A stretch of DNA of 64,000 nt. Origin: Aspidiotus rigidus (lineage: Eukaryota; Arthropoda; Insecta; Hemiptera; Diaspididae). The notes under the pieces were generated by a model, which was not told the origin of the DNA, made no database searches, and was given only the letters and a program-made list of their open reading frames with translations. The position numbers were made by a program, and so were the translations under genes. Below are positions 1-12,300 of the stretch, one piece after another; positions within the stretch are counted from its first letter, which is position 1, and each line of letters begins with the position of its first letter. The stretch spans positions 62,001 through 126,000 of the forward strand of contig JAVHKY010000027.1 in the NCBI GenBank assembly GCA_035079385.1, given 5' to 3'.

Positions 1-1007
1 AAATTAAAAGGTTAAAAATTTCGATTTTTTCCCGACAAAATAAAAAATTAAAGCACGTAATTGGTGAGAAAGTAAATCATATGTCATGAAAAATTTTCAA
101 CTTCACCACTGTATGGAAATGTTCACTACATTATGTGTCTTGCAAGATAATATGTGTAGTATAACCTTCATAAACTGAACACAGACTATGGTCAAGACAC
201 TTCAACCAGAAAAAAATTGTCAAATTTACTTACTAGAAACAATAGTTTTGTCAACTTTAGCAATTTTTGTTGTAAATCTGACTATGTTTTGCTGATTAAA
301 GCATTTTTAAAAATTTTTTCTTCTCAGTGATAGATACTTTGGAGCATTAACCGCATAATTATGTGTTAACAATATTAGATGGCGAGTAAAATTTAGACTT
401 TTGTACCACGGAAATGTTTTATTTTATTTTGCAATGACAATATTTTTTTGGGAAGGGGATAGGGAATTAATGAAGCAAGGATTTCCGAGCAAAAAATTTT
501 CAACTTTCTGATGACGTCATATGATGGACATGGCCTTGAAACTTGGACTATTTCAGAGCTCCTTGGCCTAGTAAACAATATTAGTAAAAAAGAAGAACTA
601 GAATCTGGTCCGTAGGATGACGTCATAGAGTGGGCATATCCTTCGGACTGTGTCAGGGCTTTCTAGAGTAGGGTTAAGGACAGCCTAAAAAGTAAGGAAT
701 CTTGAAAATTAAAAGCCATAATAGTGTCAGAGCATGATGGAAATCAGTGGCGTATCCAGAAAACTGTTGGGAGTCGACTAAAAATTGAGCCCAAATTAAC
801 TCGCTTTATTCTGGCCAAAATTCGACTCAAAATTGACAACAATTTCGAGTCGATCAGCTCCACTCAATGTCGATCACGAAGCAACTCAAAATAACTGAAA
901 GATGACTGAAAATTGACCGTTAGCTTTGTTCCACTTATCGGTACCCATTGTCGACAAGAATCGATTCCATTTTGACTTACTAGCCACACATGTCCGTAAA
1001 GGTTCTA
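1..1007. other. Intergenic sequence, no gene seen
   Basis: No reading frame here has splice context or a recognisable domain. About 760-1000 is rich in TCGA/TTGA words (gtcgact, aattgac) and resembles the tandem repeat at 3600-4420, partly in reverse orientation. The rest is ordinary AT-rich sequence. Confidence 0.6.
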
Positions 1008-3559
1008 TAGCCGGGTGGGAGGGGGAAATGGCCTTGGTCACAAAATGTTCCAAATGTGCGTTGAAATGTTGTCACCCATGAGAAAATTCGCTACCAAAAA
1101 AATCGAACCCACCGCTCACCCGCATGGGCTGTAGAGTCATTTTTAGGCCTTAAATCAAAGTGGTTGCACATCAAGCAATAATGATTGCAGAGCAATAAGA
1201 CTTGGAGACATTTTAGAAGATGAAGACGTGCATCCGTATTTTAATTTCTTTTATTGGTTTTAAACCATATAAAGAACCTTATAACCAATATAATTGTAAA
1301 TAAATCTATAATTTATTATTTATTTTTCAATATAATATAATATTATAATTTATTTTCAAAAATTAATTAATTATTAAATGAAAATATTATTAAAATATAA
1401 ATAATACAACAAAAATACAAAAAAAGTAAGTGTTTTCATATAATGATTTTTATTATTAATTTTAAAATTAATTACATGATTGAATCCTGATTCCAATGTA
1501 CCTATTGTAAAAGTTTTTTAAATTAATGAATTTATTCATAATTATAAAAATTAATATTTTGATTATGATTTAAAAATATATAACTATTAATAAATAAATG
1601 ATTCTTACATTTATCATTCAATTTATTAGTTTAATTCAATTTACAAATATCAATAACTTAATTAAAGAAATTTTTTTATCAAGTTATTATTTATTTGAAT
1701 AATTTTATAAATAAAATTTTAGTAATTTAAATATTAAAATTTATAAATATAATTACATTAATAGAAATTAAATTTGTAGGATTATTATAATTACATATAA
1801 TAGAATTAATTTTTAATTATTATTAATAAATTTTCAATTTCATGAATTAATGTTATTATTTTAATTTGTAGTGGTGTAATATATTTTTTAATATAATTTT
1901 AATTTATTTAATTAAACTTGATATTTTTTTTTTTTTTTTTTAGAATTATCTATTTAATAAAAAATTATTTATATTGATTTTTAATAATGTTTTAAAGAAA
2001 AAAAATCATCCTTATTTTCCCTAGTTTTTAGCAATAACAAAACTCCAAACTCATTTAATAATAAGAAACAGGCGGTTGGTACCTCAGAATGTTTCTTTAT
2101 TTGATTCGCCATGCCTTCAAGTACTTGTACAACATACTGTAATACAATAATCCTCAGGGAAGTGAAACATTTCCAAAAAAATCTATATTTGGTGGATTTC
2201 TACAAATTTTTCAGCAGTAGCAGGGTAAGCTATGTTTGCTACCGCAAGGGGCCGCGTGAAATCAATAGTCAATGTTAGGACTGAATAATATGCACTGCAC
2301 TGACTGCCGACGATCTCAATCTTTACTTCACAATGTTCATTTTTCTTTTTCCTCGCGTCGCAAAGCTAAGAGCAGTGTTGCTGGGAGCCGTGCACTTGTG
2401 TGAAGCCCATTTCATCTTCAATTGCGCCCCTGCCCAACTTTCTACAACTTTTCTGAATCGAGTCATAGACCAAAATGTGCCAACAATTGACCAATTCGTC
2501 GAAATTCCCCACTTTCAAGCCTCAGAGGGTATTTTTTCAAATAATTAAAAAATTCTTGAGTACAAAGTAGCCTCGAAGGGCGTGGAATTCAGGAGATACC
2601 CATTTTATTGAATAGAAAGAAAGCCTTTGGTTTTCCCTTTCCCTGAATTTTCCCGTACTTCCCCGCTCCGATCGAATGCGGACTAGGAATCGTCCTTCTA
2701 CCGCGGCCTCAAAACAGAAAAATATCTTCGTTATCATTCCTTCGATCGGCAGAACACAACGAGGATTTTCACGTATTCTCCTACTTCGATGGATGGCGGG
2801 GCAATCGTTGTTCTCTCACCACGAGCTCACGACTGAAGCCGATCCTCTTCTTGTTTGCTTTGCTCGTAAATGCCAAGTATTCTTTCCTTATCTTGGTAAA
2901 AGATTCTTCCACTTTGGCTCGCAGTAACACAGTTTTTATCGCTGTGACTTGAGGAAAAATAAAAATGAATATTTTGAAGTAAAGAAAGAGAATGTCAGGA
3001 GTACGTATTGTTCAGCCCGTACATTGACTGTTGAGTTTATGCGGTACCCCGCATTGATGAAAAAATTATATAAATTTACCAAATATTGATTTTTGGGGGA
3101 TATTCCACCTCACCGAGGACTATTTTACTACTTAAGTATGTTGTACTTGAAGGCATGACGTATCAGATAAATGAATATCCCCAGGAACATCCCCCTTGAT
3201 TTTGTTTGTTAAATGAGTTTGAAGTTTTGTTATTGCTAGAAACTAGGGAAAATATGAATGATTTTTTATGGGGGGGGGGGGGAAGAGAGTTAGAAAAATA
3301 CCGTGGATGCACGTCCACATCTTCTAGAATATATCCAACTTTCATCGGTCTGCGATTGTTATTGCCTGACATACAGCTATTTGGATTTTAGGCCTAAAGA
3401 TGGCTCTGCAGCCCATACGGATGAGAGGATGGGTCCAACTTTTTGAACTTCAAGTTTTCTACCCACGAGGATTTAATTGACTTTCTCATGAGGAACAACA
3501 TTTCAAGGCACATTTGGAACCTGTTGCAACAGAGGTCCTTTCCTTATGTTACCTGGCTA
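1008..3559. mobile_element. Long-inverted-repeat element, copy A
   Basis: The left side (1008-1244, resuming 1997-2230) is the reverse complement of the right side (about 3040-3559). Shared words in both arms include ccaaatgtg, ttgaaatgttgt, cgtgcatccg, the block around ttttccctag, and gccttcaagtac. Termini resemble tagccgggt. The same arm sequence flanks a smaller element at 17757-18669, so this is a family. The interior (2230-3040) holds only short frames and no transposase domain I recognise, so the copy is probably non-autonomous. A 12-G run lies in the right arm near 3270. The left arm is interrupted by an AT-rich block. Superfamily unknown; no clear target duplication. Confidence 0.7.
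1245..1996. other. Extremely AT-rich block inserted in the arm of element A
   Basis: Composition shifts abruptly to almost pure A/T for about 750 bp, then back. The right arm of the same element and both arms of copy B are continuous across this point, so the block is an insertion into the left arm. All frames carry many stops. Some stretches loosely resemble insect mitochondrial cox3: a run reading N-P-D-S near 1486, ggattattataattacat near 1778, and aatttgtagtggtgtaat near 1862. A decayed mitochondrial insertion is therefore possible but unproven. An ~20-T run closes the block near 1925-1942. Confidence 0.5.
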
Positions 3560-3599
3560 GAGCCACTGCTGTAAATTTTTATGTCAACCTAAAATTGAC

Positions 3600-4420
3600 T
3601 ACCTATACTCGTAGGTATTCTGTTGGGTCGATTTCTGATCATTTGTTTGTAGTTCTTTAATAATGTACGCTGGTCAACTCGAATTCAATCTCAAATCAAC
3701 GTCAATTTCAAGTCAAATTTTTCATCCTCACTTCACATTAGGTCAATCAACAGTTGCGTTGTAGTGGTATGCTGGTCGACTTCAAATCGACCTCTATAAT
3801 CCACGTCGATCTATCGGCAATTTTGAATCGACGCTCCCAAATTTTTCTATCAACCTAAAATTGACCTTCATTGTTAGATCAATTTCACGGCGGCCTTTTT
3901 TAGCTCGCTACTTGTACTTTAGTCGATTTCCAATCGATCTTAAATTGACGTCAGTCAGGTGTCCATTTTGAGTCAACCCCTTCAATTTTTTAAATCGACT
4001 ATCGACTGCGTCGATCAACAGTTGATTTGTAATGCTCTCGAAACGTTTGCTGATCTATTTCTAATTGACCTCACATCAACACCGGAGTCGCTCCTCCATT
4101 CAATCAACTTGAAATCAGCTGTTCTGTTGGACCAATCAGCAGTTGATTTGTAGAGCTCTGGGAAGGTATGTTGGTTGACTTCAAATTATCGTCGATCACT
4201 CTGGAGCCCATTTTGAGTTGACCTCTCCAAATTGTTTTAATGACCTGAAATCAACTGCTCTGTTGGGTCGATTTGCAGTCGAGTATTTTAGTTCTCGGGT
4301 AATGTACACTGGTAAATTTCGACCGATCTCACCTCGACGTCGGTCTGGAGTTGATGTACAGTCTATCCTTGAAGCGATCTGTGTGTTTGGTGATTTCGCT
4401 ACTTGCAGACAGAATGCTTA
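3600..4420. repeat. Degenerate tandem repeat, unit about 135 bp, about 6 copies
   Basis: Each unit opens with a variant of ggtcgattt or ggtcaatcaacagttg and continues through agttctcgggtaatg, tggtcgacttcaaa, aattgacctc and cctaaaattgac. Unit starts lie near 3626, 3741, 3875, 4010, 4129 and 4264, so spacings run from 115 to 135 bp. Copies are strongly diverged. Short open frames here are by-products of the repeat. The LTR element is inserted just beyond it. Confidence 0.6.
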
Positions 4421-4659
4421 ATTACTATTCAGTAGTAATTACACAACAAAGACCACAGAGAATCCTAATTATGCTTGACCAGTGCAGCAGTGGTCAAATC
4501 GACCTAATGGAGGTTCGCTCAGTTTTCCCCATCTGTTTTCTCGAAAGCAATTTTCCCGAATATCTCACTTCCCAAATGTTCATTTCCCCGAAGCCAATAA
4601 ATGAAGAACTTCTCCCCCTGACGAGTCTTCACAAAATTCGAAATCTTTATTCGTGCAAC

Positions 4660-5239
4660 TGTTAGCTTCCAATCGATCGAGCACGAGAAATAAAGATTGT
4701 TTATTCTTTGAAATAAATACAAAAAATGATACGTTCTTACTATGCGATTGACGCTACTTCGTCCGGACTTGGATTCAGAGATTACGACTGACTGACTGAC
4801 TACTTGTCTTAGCTTCGAGGAGCTTTTATAAGAAAAGGGGTTCGGTAGCGATCTCGAAGCGTCTCTCGAAATTGTTCTTGTCTCGTCTTAACCCTTTTAC
4901 GATTGACCGCATGATTTCCAAAACGCGTTTAGACGTTTTATGATCAAAGGCGAAGATTCAAGAAGTTAATCCTACCGACATACCTCAATACGTATTAAGT
5001 CAGCTAATTAAATCTAGTTGCACCAACTCGACTATCTTGTCGGATCACCCCTATTGTTAGGAATAAATAAGGACAATTTTATGATCCAAAACGAGGGTTT
5101 TGGGTGGTAGACAACGGATTCTCGCTTTGAGTCGTAAAAGTAACAGAAATGTGGAAATATGATTTTAATAGTTGTCCAGCGACAAAGGTATGCCGTATCA
5201 CGGTAAAGAAGAGCATTAGACAAGTATGGAATACTAACA
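4660..5239 (-). repeat. 3' LTR of the gypsy-like element
   Basis: This is 580 bp, with TGTTAG at one edge and CTAACA at the other, base-for-base the same as 13987-14566 on reading both through. On the element strand it carries a TATA box (4830-4824), repeated TCAGT initiator words (4800-4786) and an AATAAA near its 3' end. Confidence 0.95.
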
Positions 5240-5249
5240 CCTTCCCCCT
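5240..5249 (-). other. Polypurine tract
   Basis: On the element strand the sequence directly before the 3' LTR is AGGGGGAAGG. It is in the expected place and of the expected composition for priming second-strand DNA synthesis. Confidence 0.8.
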
Positions 5250-5570
5250 AAAATGAAATTTTGAGGAACGAAAAATTTAAGTACAAGACACCTACTAAGT
5301 GGGATAGTCCGAACTAATAGCGCCGTTTGATAAACATTCTGTGAACATAATTATCATAGTAATATACAAAGTAAAAAGTAAATGCGTCAAATATTGAGAC
5401 ATAAAAATACATAAAATGAAAATTAAACTTAATTCGAACATGAAGGGATTTTTTGATTATACCTAATACGTTAGATTTCAATAGGAGAGAATCTTATTCG
5501 TGGTAACGAATACAAAGGAAAATAATAAAAAAAAGAAAAACACAAAATTATTACAAACCGGGAACAACTG

Positions 5571-6182
5571 TTAGAAGGGTAAAGGAATATATTCAGGTTC
5601 ATCGTCGTCGTCAGACGGTAACAGATCACCACATGGATCGTCTGGTATTGTGATTTGGGTGTAATAAACGCCGGGCAGTAGTTTTTTCTCTCGTTTGATA
5701 CATTGAAACTCGAGTCTATTCCAGGCATTGTTGCGTTGGACGCATACAATCCTGTTGCCGTAACTTGACTGGAAGTGAGTCACGAACGAAGTGACTTCTA
5801 CGTACCATCGGTCTCGGATGTTCGTAATCAGAGGTACCGTTAGGTTGCTTCGGTATAAGAGATGCAGTGCCTCTAATAACTCCAATTGTTCGTCGTAGAT
5901 TCGCGGACATTTGACAGAATCAGCGGTGAAAATCAGGACCTGGTTGTTCGATTGGCGAGTTATATTAATTTGCGGTAGATATATTACTCGATTGAGGAGT
6001 CGCTCGATGATGTAGCGTATGTGGTATAAGCGAAATTCGGTGCCTTCGTCCTCTGGTTTGGGGAGGTTGATAAATGTGCAGAGTCCCCATTTAGGTTTCT
6101 TCACCAAGCAATATTTCAAATATTCGCGAAGGGCGAATATGCTAACGACGAGTTCTTCTAACGTTGCCGGCATTCTATGCAC
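5571..6182 (-). CDS. Extra (fourth) frame of the gypsy-like element, function unknown
   Basis: This 203-codon frame lies 118 bp downstream of the env stop and ahead of the polypurine tract, on the coding strand of the element. I do not recognise a domain. The protein looks soluble: no signal peptide or membrane segment is evident, and it has mixed hydrophobic and charged helices. The C terminus is acidic (SDDDDEPEY near residues 190-198). The longest frame starts with ATG at 6182 and a second in-frame ATG follows three codons on. It is intact although the 3' region of an element has no requirement to stay open, which supports a real gene. Expression would probably need a spliced or internal RNA. 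It could be an accessory factor of the element or a captured host fragment. Confidence 0.6.
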   Translation of the reverse strand: MHRMPATLEELVVSIFALREYLKYCLVKKPKWGLCTFINLPKPEDEGTEFRLYHIRYIIERLLNRVIYLPQINITRQSNNQVLIFTADSVKCPRIYDEQLELLEALHLLYRSNLTVPLITNIRDRWYVEVTSFVTHFQSSYGNRIVCVQRNNAWNRLEFQCIKREKKLLPGVYYTQITIPDDPCGDLLPSDDDDEPEYIPLPF

Positions 6183-6300
6183 ATAAGTTATAAGTAGAAT
6201 TAGGAATAAGGAGTGGGTTTCTTAGGATTAGAATTAGATATATGGATAGACAAACGGGGAATAATATATATGTATATATAACATTGTTCAAAACGCGATT

Positions 6301-9300
6301 CTACGCTATTTTAACTGCTCTTGTCCGCAAACGATACGGACGTCCTGAAGTTGACGGTGTTGGAGACTCCTGATGTTGAGGGACTTCTTCATTTCTGGCG
6401 GGAGAATTTCCATGAAGTACTTCTAAGACCTGTTCCACTACTGGGGAATTTAGGCGAAGTAATTCGTGGGCTTGTTCTACTTGCGTTGACGGACGCGACC
6501 CAAAACGACAGCCAAGAAATGGAAGGAGAGAACTTAAGGACCACGCTACTATTGGGCAACATTTTAATAGCCAATAGATTCCTACTCCAAGAAGAGACAA
6601 CCCAATAGTATATCCAAGCCACGACGTTTGTTCTTGCAATCGTTCGTGACCGGTGCGTAAATCTAGTATTTTTTCGTAATCATCAATCTTATGCGCTAAG
6701 ACTTTTAACTCTTTAGAATTTAAATCTGTTACTCTAATAGGTTGGAGTTTTCCTCGCGTGAAATTGAACGTATTGGTATTGGGAATTAATTCGATATCTG
6801 TTAGTGGTACGTAATGGGTATATGTGTGATTGTACTTTGTGGTAGACATTATTAATCCATTTGAAGTATAGGCTCGACAGTTATCTTCTAAAAAGAGTAA
6901 ACCCGTGCCTACAGCATATAAATCCAATATTTTTTCCCTGTTAACACATTCGATTGAAATTGTTTCGCCTTTTGTTAGGCTAAAAAGCCACCGATTTCCC
7001 ATAAGAGGATACCATACTGACATTTCTGAAAATATAGTTTTAACATCGCAAGTGAAAGGGATAGTTGCATTTTTATTTAAAAACAACATTGTTTCGCAAT
7101 TGTTTTCTGGATTTGTATATTCTAAGATCGTTAAATGGCAGAGAAATGTTCCTTCCAAAATTTCGCTGCACACACTCAGATCTTTTAACACCGCTCTCTT
7201 AGTTCGTACCTTATTTATAATAAAGTAATCGTTGGAAGGTTGAATGAATCGATGAACTAGAGGGGAATCTTTCATGCTTACTGGAAATGGTAAGATTTTG
7301 AAAAGATCAAAATCCTGATTTTGTGCTAAGGGAATGTGTATGGTGAAAACTAGGCGATTTTGATCAGTAAAAATTATATCTATTTTACAGAGATCAATGA
7401 ATGTATGAATTGAAAGCGGATCGACTGCGAATGGAAATGTTTTATCATTTGGTAATTGTACCAGACTTAACTCTCTACTGAGTTCTGAAGGCTTTATGAT
7501 ACTAGGGTGTAAAATCCCTTTTTTCGCAAAGAGTATGCCCGTAGTAAGCGTGTCATACTCTTCTATAGCTTGTTGTAACATTGAAGTTAAAATTAATTCA
7601 TTCTCGATGAATAATTCTCTCAAAACGGTCATGTTTAACTTTTGCTCGGTTTGTTCCATAAAATTCCCTATGACCAGAAAATTATTTTTTAGAGCTTGCT
7701 CATTATTCTGCAAAGTAGCTAGTGTTGTGTTGAAATCGAGGATACTACTTTTTATAATGTGAAACTGCTCCCGAACCAACTCTCTTATATTTTCCGTGTC
7801 TCCTAAGACCTTCTCTATTGAAGAATCGTAACGTCTATGATCATCAGAATCAGGTGTACCCGTGAGCCATTTTTGAATTGTTGAAAGTTGTGGAATAAGG
7901 CCATAGTCAAGGAATCTTTTGCTTCGTTTTAGAGAGTGATGAACTAAATTTTGTATATTTTCATATCCTTCTTCTAACTTAATTCTATAGGTGCTAATAA
8001 ACGAGGATCGCTTATAACATTCATAACTCTGCGTCCGATTTTTTATTTGCATTTGATGACAAAGGTCATTTACCGTTTTCATTGATTGATCTAGAAACTC
8101 ATGGCGTTGCCTGTACAAATCCATATCCCGAAAGGTAATAAAATTCCAGATGGAATTGGTTAATTTTGCTCTGCCTAGATTCTCAAAATATATGCCTGAC
8201 TTATGAGTTATTGGAAAAATAGCGTTCTTTACGTTGCCTGCCTGTACAATTGGTGAGTTTACAAGAATTAAGAGAAGAATGGGAATGAGACCTAAGTTCA
8301 TTCGAGTTGCATTTCTCCTTGTAAGAGGTTGAGTACGTTCATCTGCGGCTATATTCGCATCAGTACATGGTCTCAACATATCAAAATGGTAGGGGTTGTG
8401 TTTCCGACCTACCTTAACCTTAACAGTATGATTGTCATTCACCTTGAGAATTCTATAAGGACCTATATATTCTGGATCCATTTTCCTCGCGCGCCCAACC
8501 TGATGAGACTTATTTTTGATATATACTAAGTCGCCTTCCTGGAAATCATGAGGGTTTAGTCTACGATCATACCTCTCTTTTGACTCTTCCTTACTTTTTA
8601 TAAGGTTTTCCCTGGCAAGCCTATGACTATTGGTGAGACGAAGTTTTAATTGACTGTGATAGTCATCATATGTATATTGAAACGTGGGGTTCGTTGTTAT
8701 AGAGCTAGGCACACGAGCTGGGTGGCCAAAGACGAGTTCGTATGGCGTTTTCTTGGTTGAGGCATGGACATGGCTATTGTAACAAAATACTGCATGAAAT
8801 ACATATTCATCCCAATTATCCTGAGTAGATCTTGTAAAATGCTTTAAATAATCCTTCAACGACGAATGCCAGCGTTCAAGCGCGCCATTGCTACGAGGCC
8901 AATACAAGGAAGTGAAAATATGTCGAATTTTGTAAATTCTCATTAAGGCTTTTATAACCTCAGAGGCAAAATTGGTCCCGTTATCACTTTGCACCTTTTC
9001 TGGGATACCGAAAATAGAGATAAATTTGTTTAATTCTTCGGCAACGACGAGGGCTTCCCCTGAATTAATAGGTATTGCGTAAGAAAAACGACTCAGGTCG
9101 TCTTGGAGAGTGAAGATAAATCTATTTCCGCGTTCAGTGATGGGCAATGGGCCTACTAAATCAATGAAGATTTTCTCAAAGGGACGAGTGCTAGTTGTAG
9201 TTATTTCTAACGGACTTCTAATGGGATTTCTATTTACCTTGTTTACTTGACACTGGTGACATTTTTTAATATAGGCAGTAATATCTCCTTTGAGATCATC

Positions 9301-12300
9301 CCAAATGTACAGATCTTTCATTTTATTGTAAGTTCTCCAAAATCCGCAGTGGCCTGCTTCAGGTGTGCTGTGATTCAAATTTAGCAAATTTTCCTTTTCC
9401 TCTTCTTTCACCTGAATTTTCTGATTTAAGCAAATTGTTGGCTTGATATTTGTGTCCTTAAAGAGGTAGTGAATGATAACCTTAAATTTCTCGAGATTAA
9501 TTCGTTCATGGACATCTCCTAATTTTTCAATGAATATTTCCTTCAAACCTTTCCTTTCTGCAACATTTTTTGCTACTTGTAAAGAAGAGAAAATGTCCTC
9601 ATATTTTCCTGAATCATAATAATCTTCCTTATACGCGCATAAAATTAAATTATAATCCTTACGTCTTGTGTGGTGAGCTTGACCAGTGAGCATGACTGGA
9701 AATTTTGTTAGCCCATATTTCCTGGTTTTATTCAGGAATTCCCTCAATTCTACATCATTTGGTCTGGTGGCAGAAAATAGGATGATTGATTTTTTCGTAA
9801 AGACCGAATCATTAATAATATTTACTTTGATTTCTTCTTTAGAAGCAATATTTTCGCGTAACATCCCTTTATAGTCGTGAATTTGCCCCAAAAGAATTGT
9901 AAATTGATGTACAGGCGTTGCTATCGGATTGGGTATGCGACTGAGTGCATCCGCTACCTGATTTGATTTCCCGGGACGGTATAAAATATCAAATTGATAC
10001 TCTTCTAACTTCAATCTCCATCGTAAGAGTCTACTGTTTCCTCCCTCCTTCACTTTCGATAACCAAATGAGGGGGCGATGATCTGTGTAAATTACAAATT
10101 TTTTACCGAAAAGATACGAACGAAAGTGTTTTGTTCCAAATATGACTGCTAGGAGTTCCTTTTCAGTAACCGAATAATTCAATTCTGCCTTATTTAATAC
10201 TCGACTGGCGTAAGCTATAGGCAGATCATTTGGTGGGGTACCTTGTGATAACACTGCACCTATACTTGCGTTTGATGCGTCGCAAGTGAGGATAAATTCT
10301 TTAGAAAAATCAGGAAATTTTAATATTAGATCACTAATAAGTAAATTCTTTAACTCGTTGAATGCTTTTTCCTGAGCTTCGCCCCATTCAAATGTTTCAC
10401 CCTTCCTCAGTAACTTAGTCAGAGGTCTTGCAATTTCCGAAAAATTTTTTATAAACCGTCGATAATATCCCACAAATCCTAAGAAAGCCTGTAACTCCTT
10501 AACCTTGGAGGGTGCAGGATATTCGCTAACTACGGCAATTTTTCCTGGGTCGGGGAGTACTCCAAACTCGTTGACAACGTGACCCAAATACTGAACTTCC
10601 CTTTTTAAAAATTCACACTTCTCTGGTTGTAATTTCAAGTTGTAGTGTCTCAACCTTTTAAAAACTGATAGTAACTTCTCTTGGTGGGTGACTAAATCGG
10701 GGGCATGGATAATAATATCATCTAAATAAACCATGGCTCGATCTGGCGTTAGGCCTGAGAGACATGCATGCATGGCTCTCATAAATGTAGAGGGTGCTCC
10801 CGTGAGTCCAAAAGGGATTCTCAAAAATTCCCAGTGACCTCCCATAGTAGAAAAAGCAGTTTTTTCAATATCTTTCTCTTCCATTTTTAGTTGGTGATAA
10901 CCACTGGCTAGATCTAGACACGTAAAATACTTTGCCGAACCTAAATCTTCTAAAATTTCGTTAATTTGAGGTAAGGGGTAACTTTGTCCAATAGTTACCT
11001 CATTCAGGCGTCTATAGTCGACAACTAACCTCCACTTCTTATTTCCTTCTTTATCTACTCCCTTCTTTGGAACAATCCACAAAGGGGCGTTCCACGGCGA
11101 CATACTAGGTCTAATGATTCCGTCTTCTAACATCTGATCTACCTGTTTTTTAATTTCTCCTTTTAAAGCGTGAGGTTGCCTATAATTTTTTATATTAATT
11201 GGAGTTTCATCCTTCAATCGAATGTCATGCTTAGCTATGGTGGAGAAGGTCAACTTATCTCCCTTCAGATGAAAGATATCCTGAAATTTAAGGCAGATAG
11301 ACTGAATAACTTGCTTCTCTTCAGCGTTCAAATGTGACAAATCTAAATTTTCTTTCAACTGCTCATACCTTTCTTCCTTACTTGGTGCCTGATCCTGGCT
11401 AGGTTGTGTTAGGAGAATGGTTGTGGGTTCTTGCGGAAATTCTTCTAACTTAATTAAGGCTGTCTCGTATAAATATTCGTTTTTTGATAAATTTAATAAC
11501 GTAGCCTTTGCATAACCCGTGTCTTCTACGCGCGTTACCGCTCGAGAAAGAAAGATATTTTCTTTTAATTGTAATCCTGGAATTATTCCTTCCCCAATTT
11601 CTGGGTTCTCGACCTCTATATCAACTAAAGTTTCCGAACGGGGAGCGACGTAAATTTGAGAGATCCACAACTGATTACTTCGAATGGGTTCCATAAATTT
11701 TTTCCTTTCTTCAAACTCATCAAGTCTATGGAAGGGTATCCCGTACTTACATCCCTTCAAAATTAATTCTTTTGTCTCAAAATTAATAAACCTTGCCCAT
11801 TTATCGAAGAAATCGATACCAAGGAGACCATCAACAGGGACTCCATGCTCCTCTTTTAATAATTGAACCTTGTGTTTAATTTCTCCTTGTGGTTTAAATG
11901 TAAAACAGACGTTAGCCGATCCCAAAGTTTTTATTGGATTTTTTCCATCAACTCCTACCATCTCTAAACTTTCATCTGACCAAAACCAAGTTCGGGGTTT
12001 TAACCTATTCCCCTTAATGACTGTCACCGCAGCCCCAGCGTCTAGTAGGAGATTTAATTTTCCTGAGATGGCTTCGTCTGTAAATAATTCTACATAGATG
12101 AGTGCCTTCCTTGACAGGGTATCCAAAGCATAAATCCCAGTCGAACTTAAATAATTTCCAGAAGATCCCGGTCGTGAAAGCGTATTATTTCTGTTACCAG
12201 GGGGAGAATGTGGCTGATTTGTTCTAAAATTTCGTGAGTCCCTATTTTTTGCGTCCTTCTCCTTCTTTAACTCACATTGAGATGCTATATGCCCCACTCT

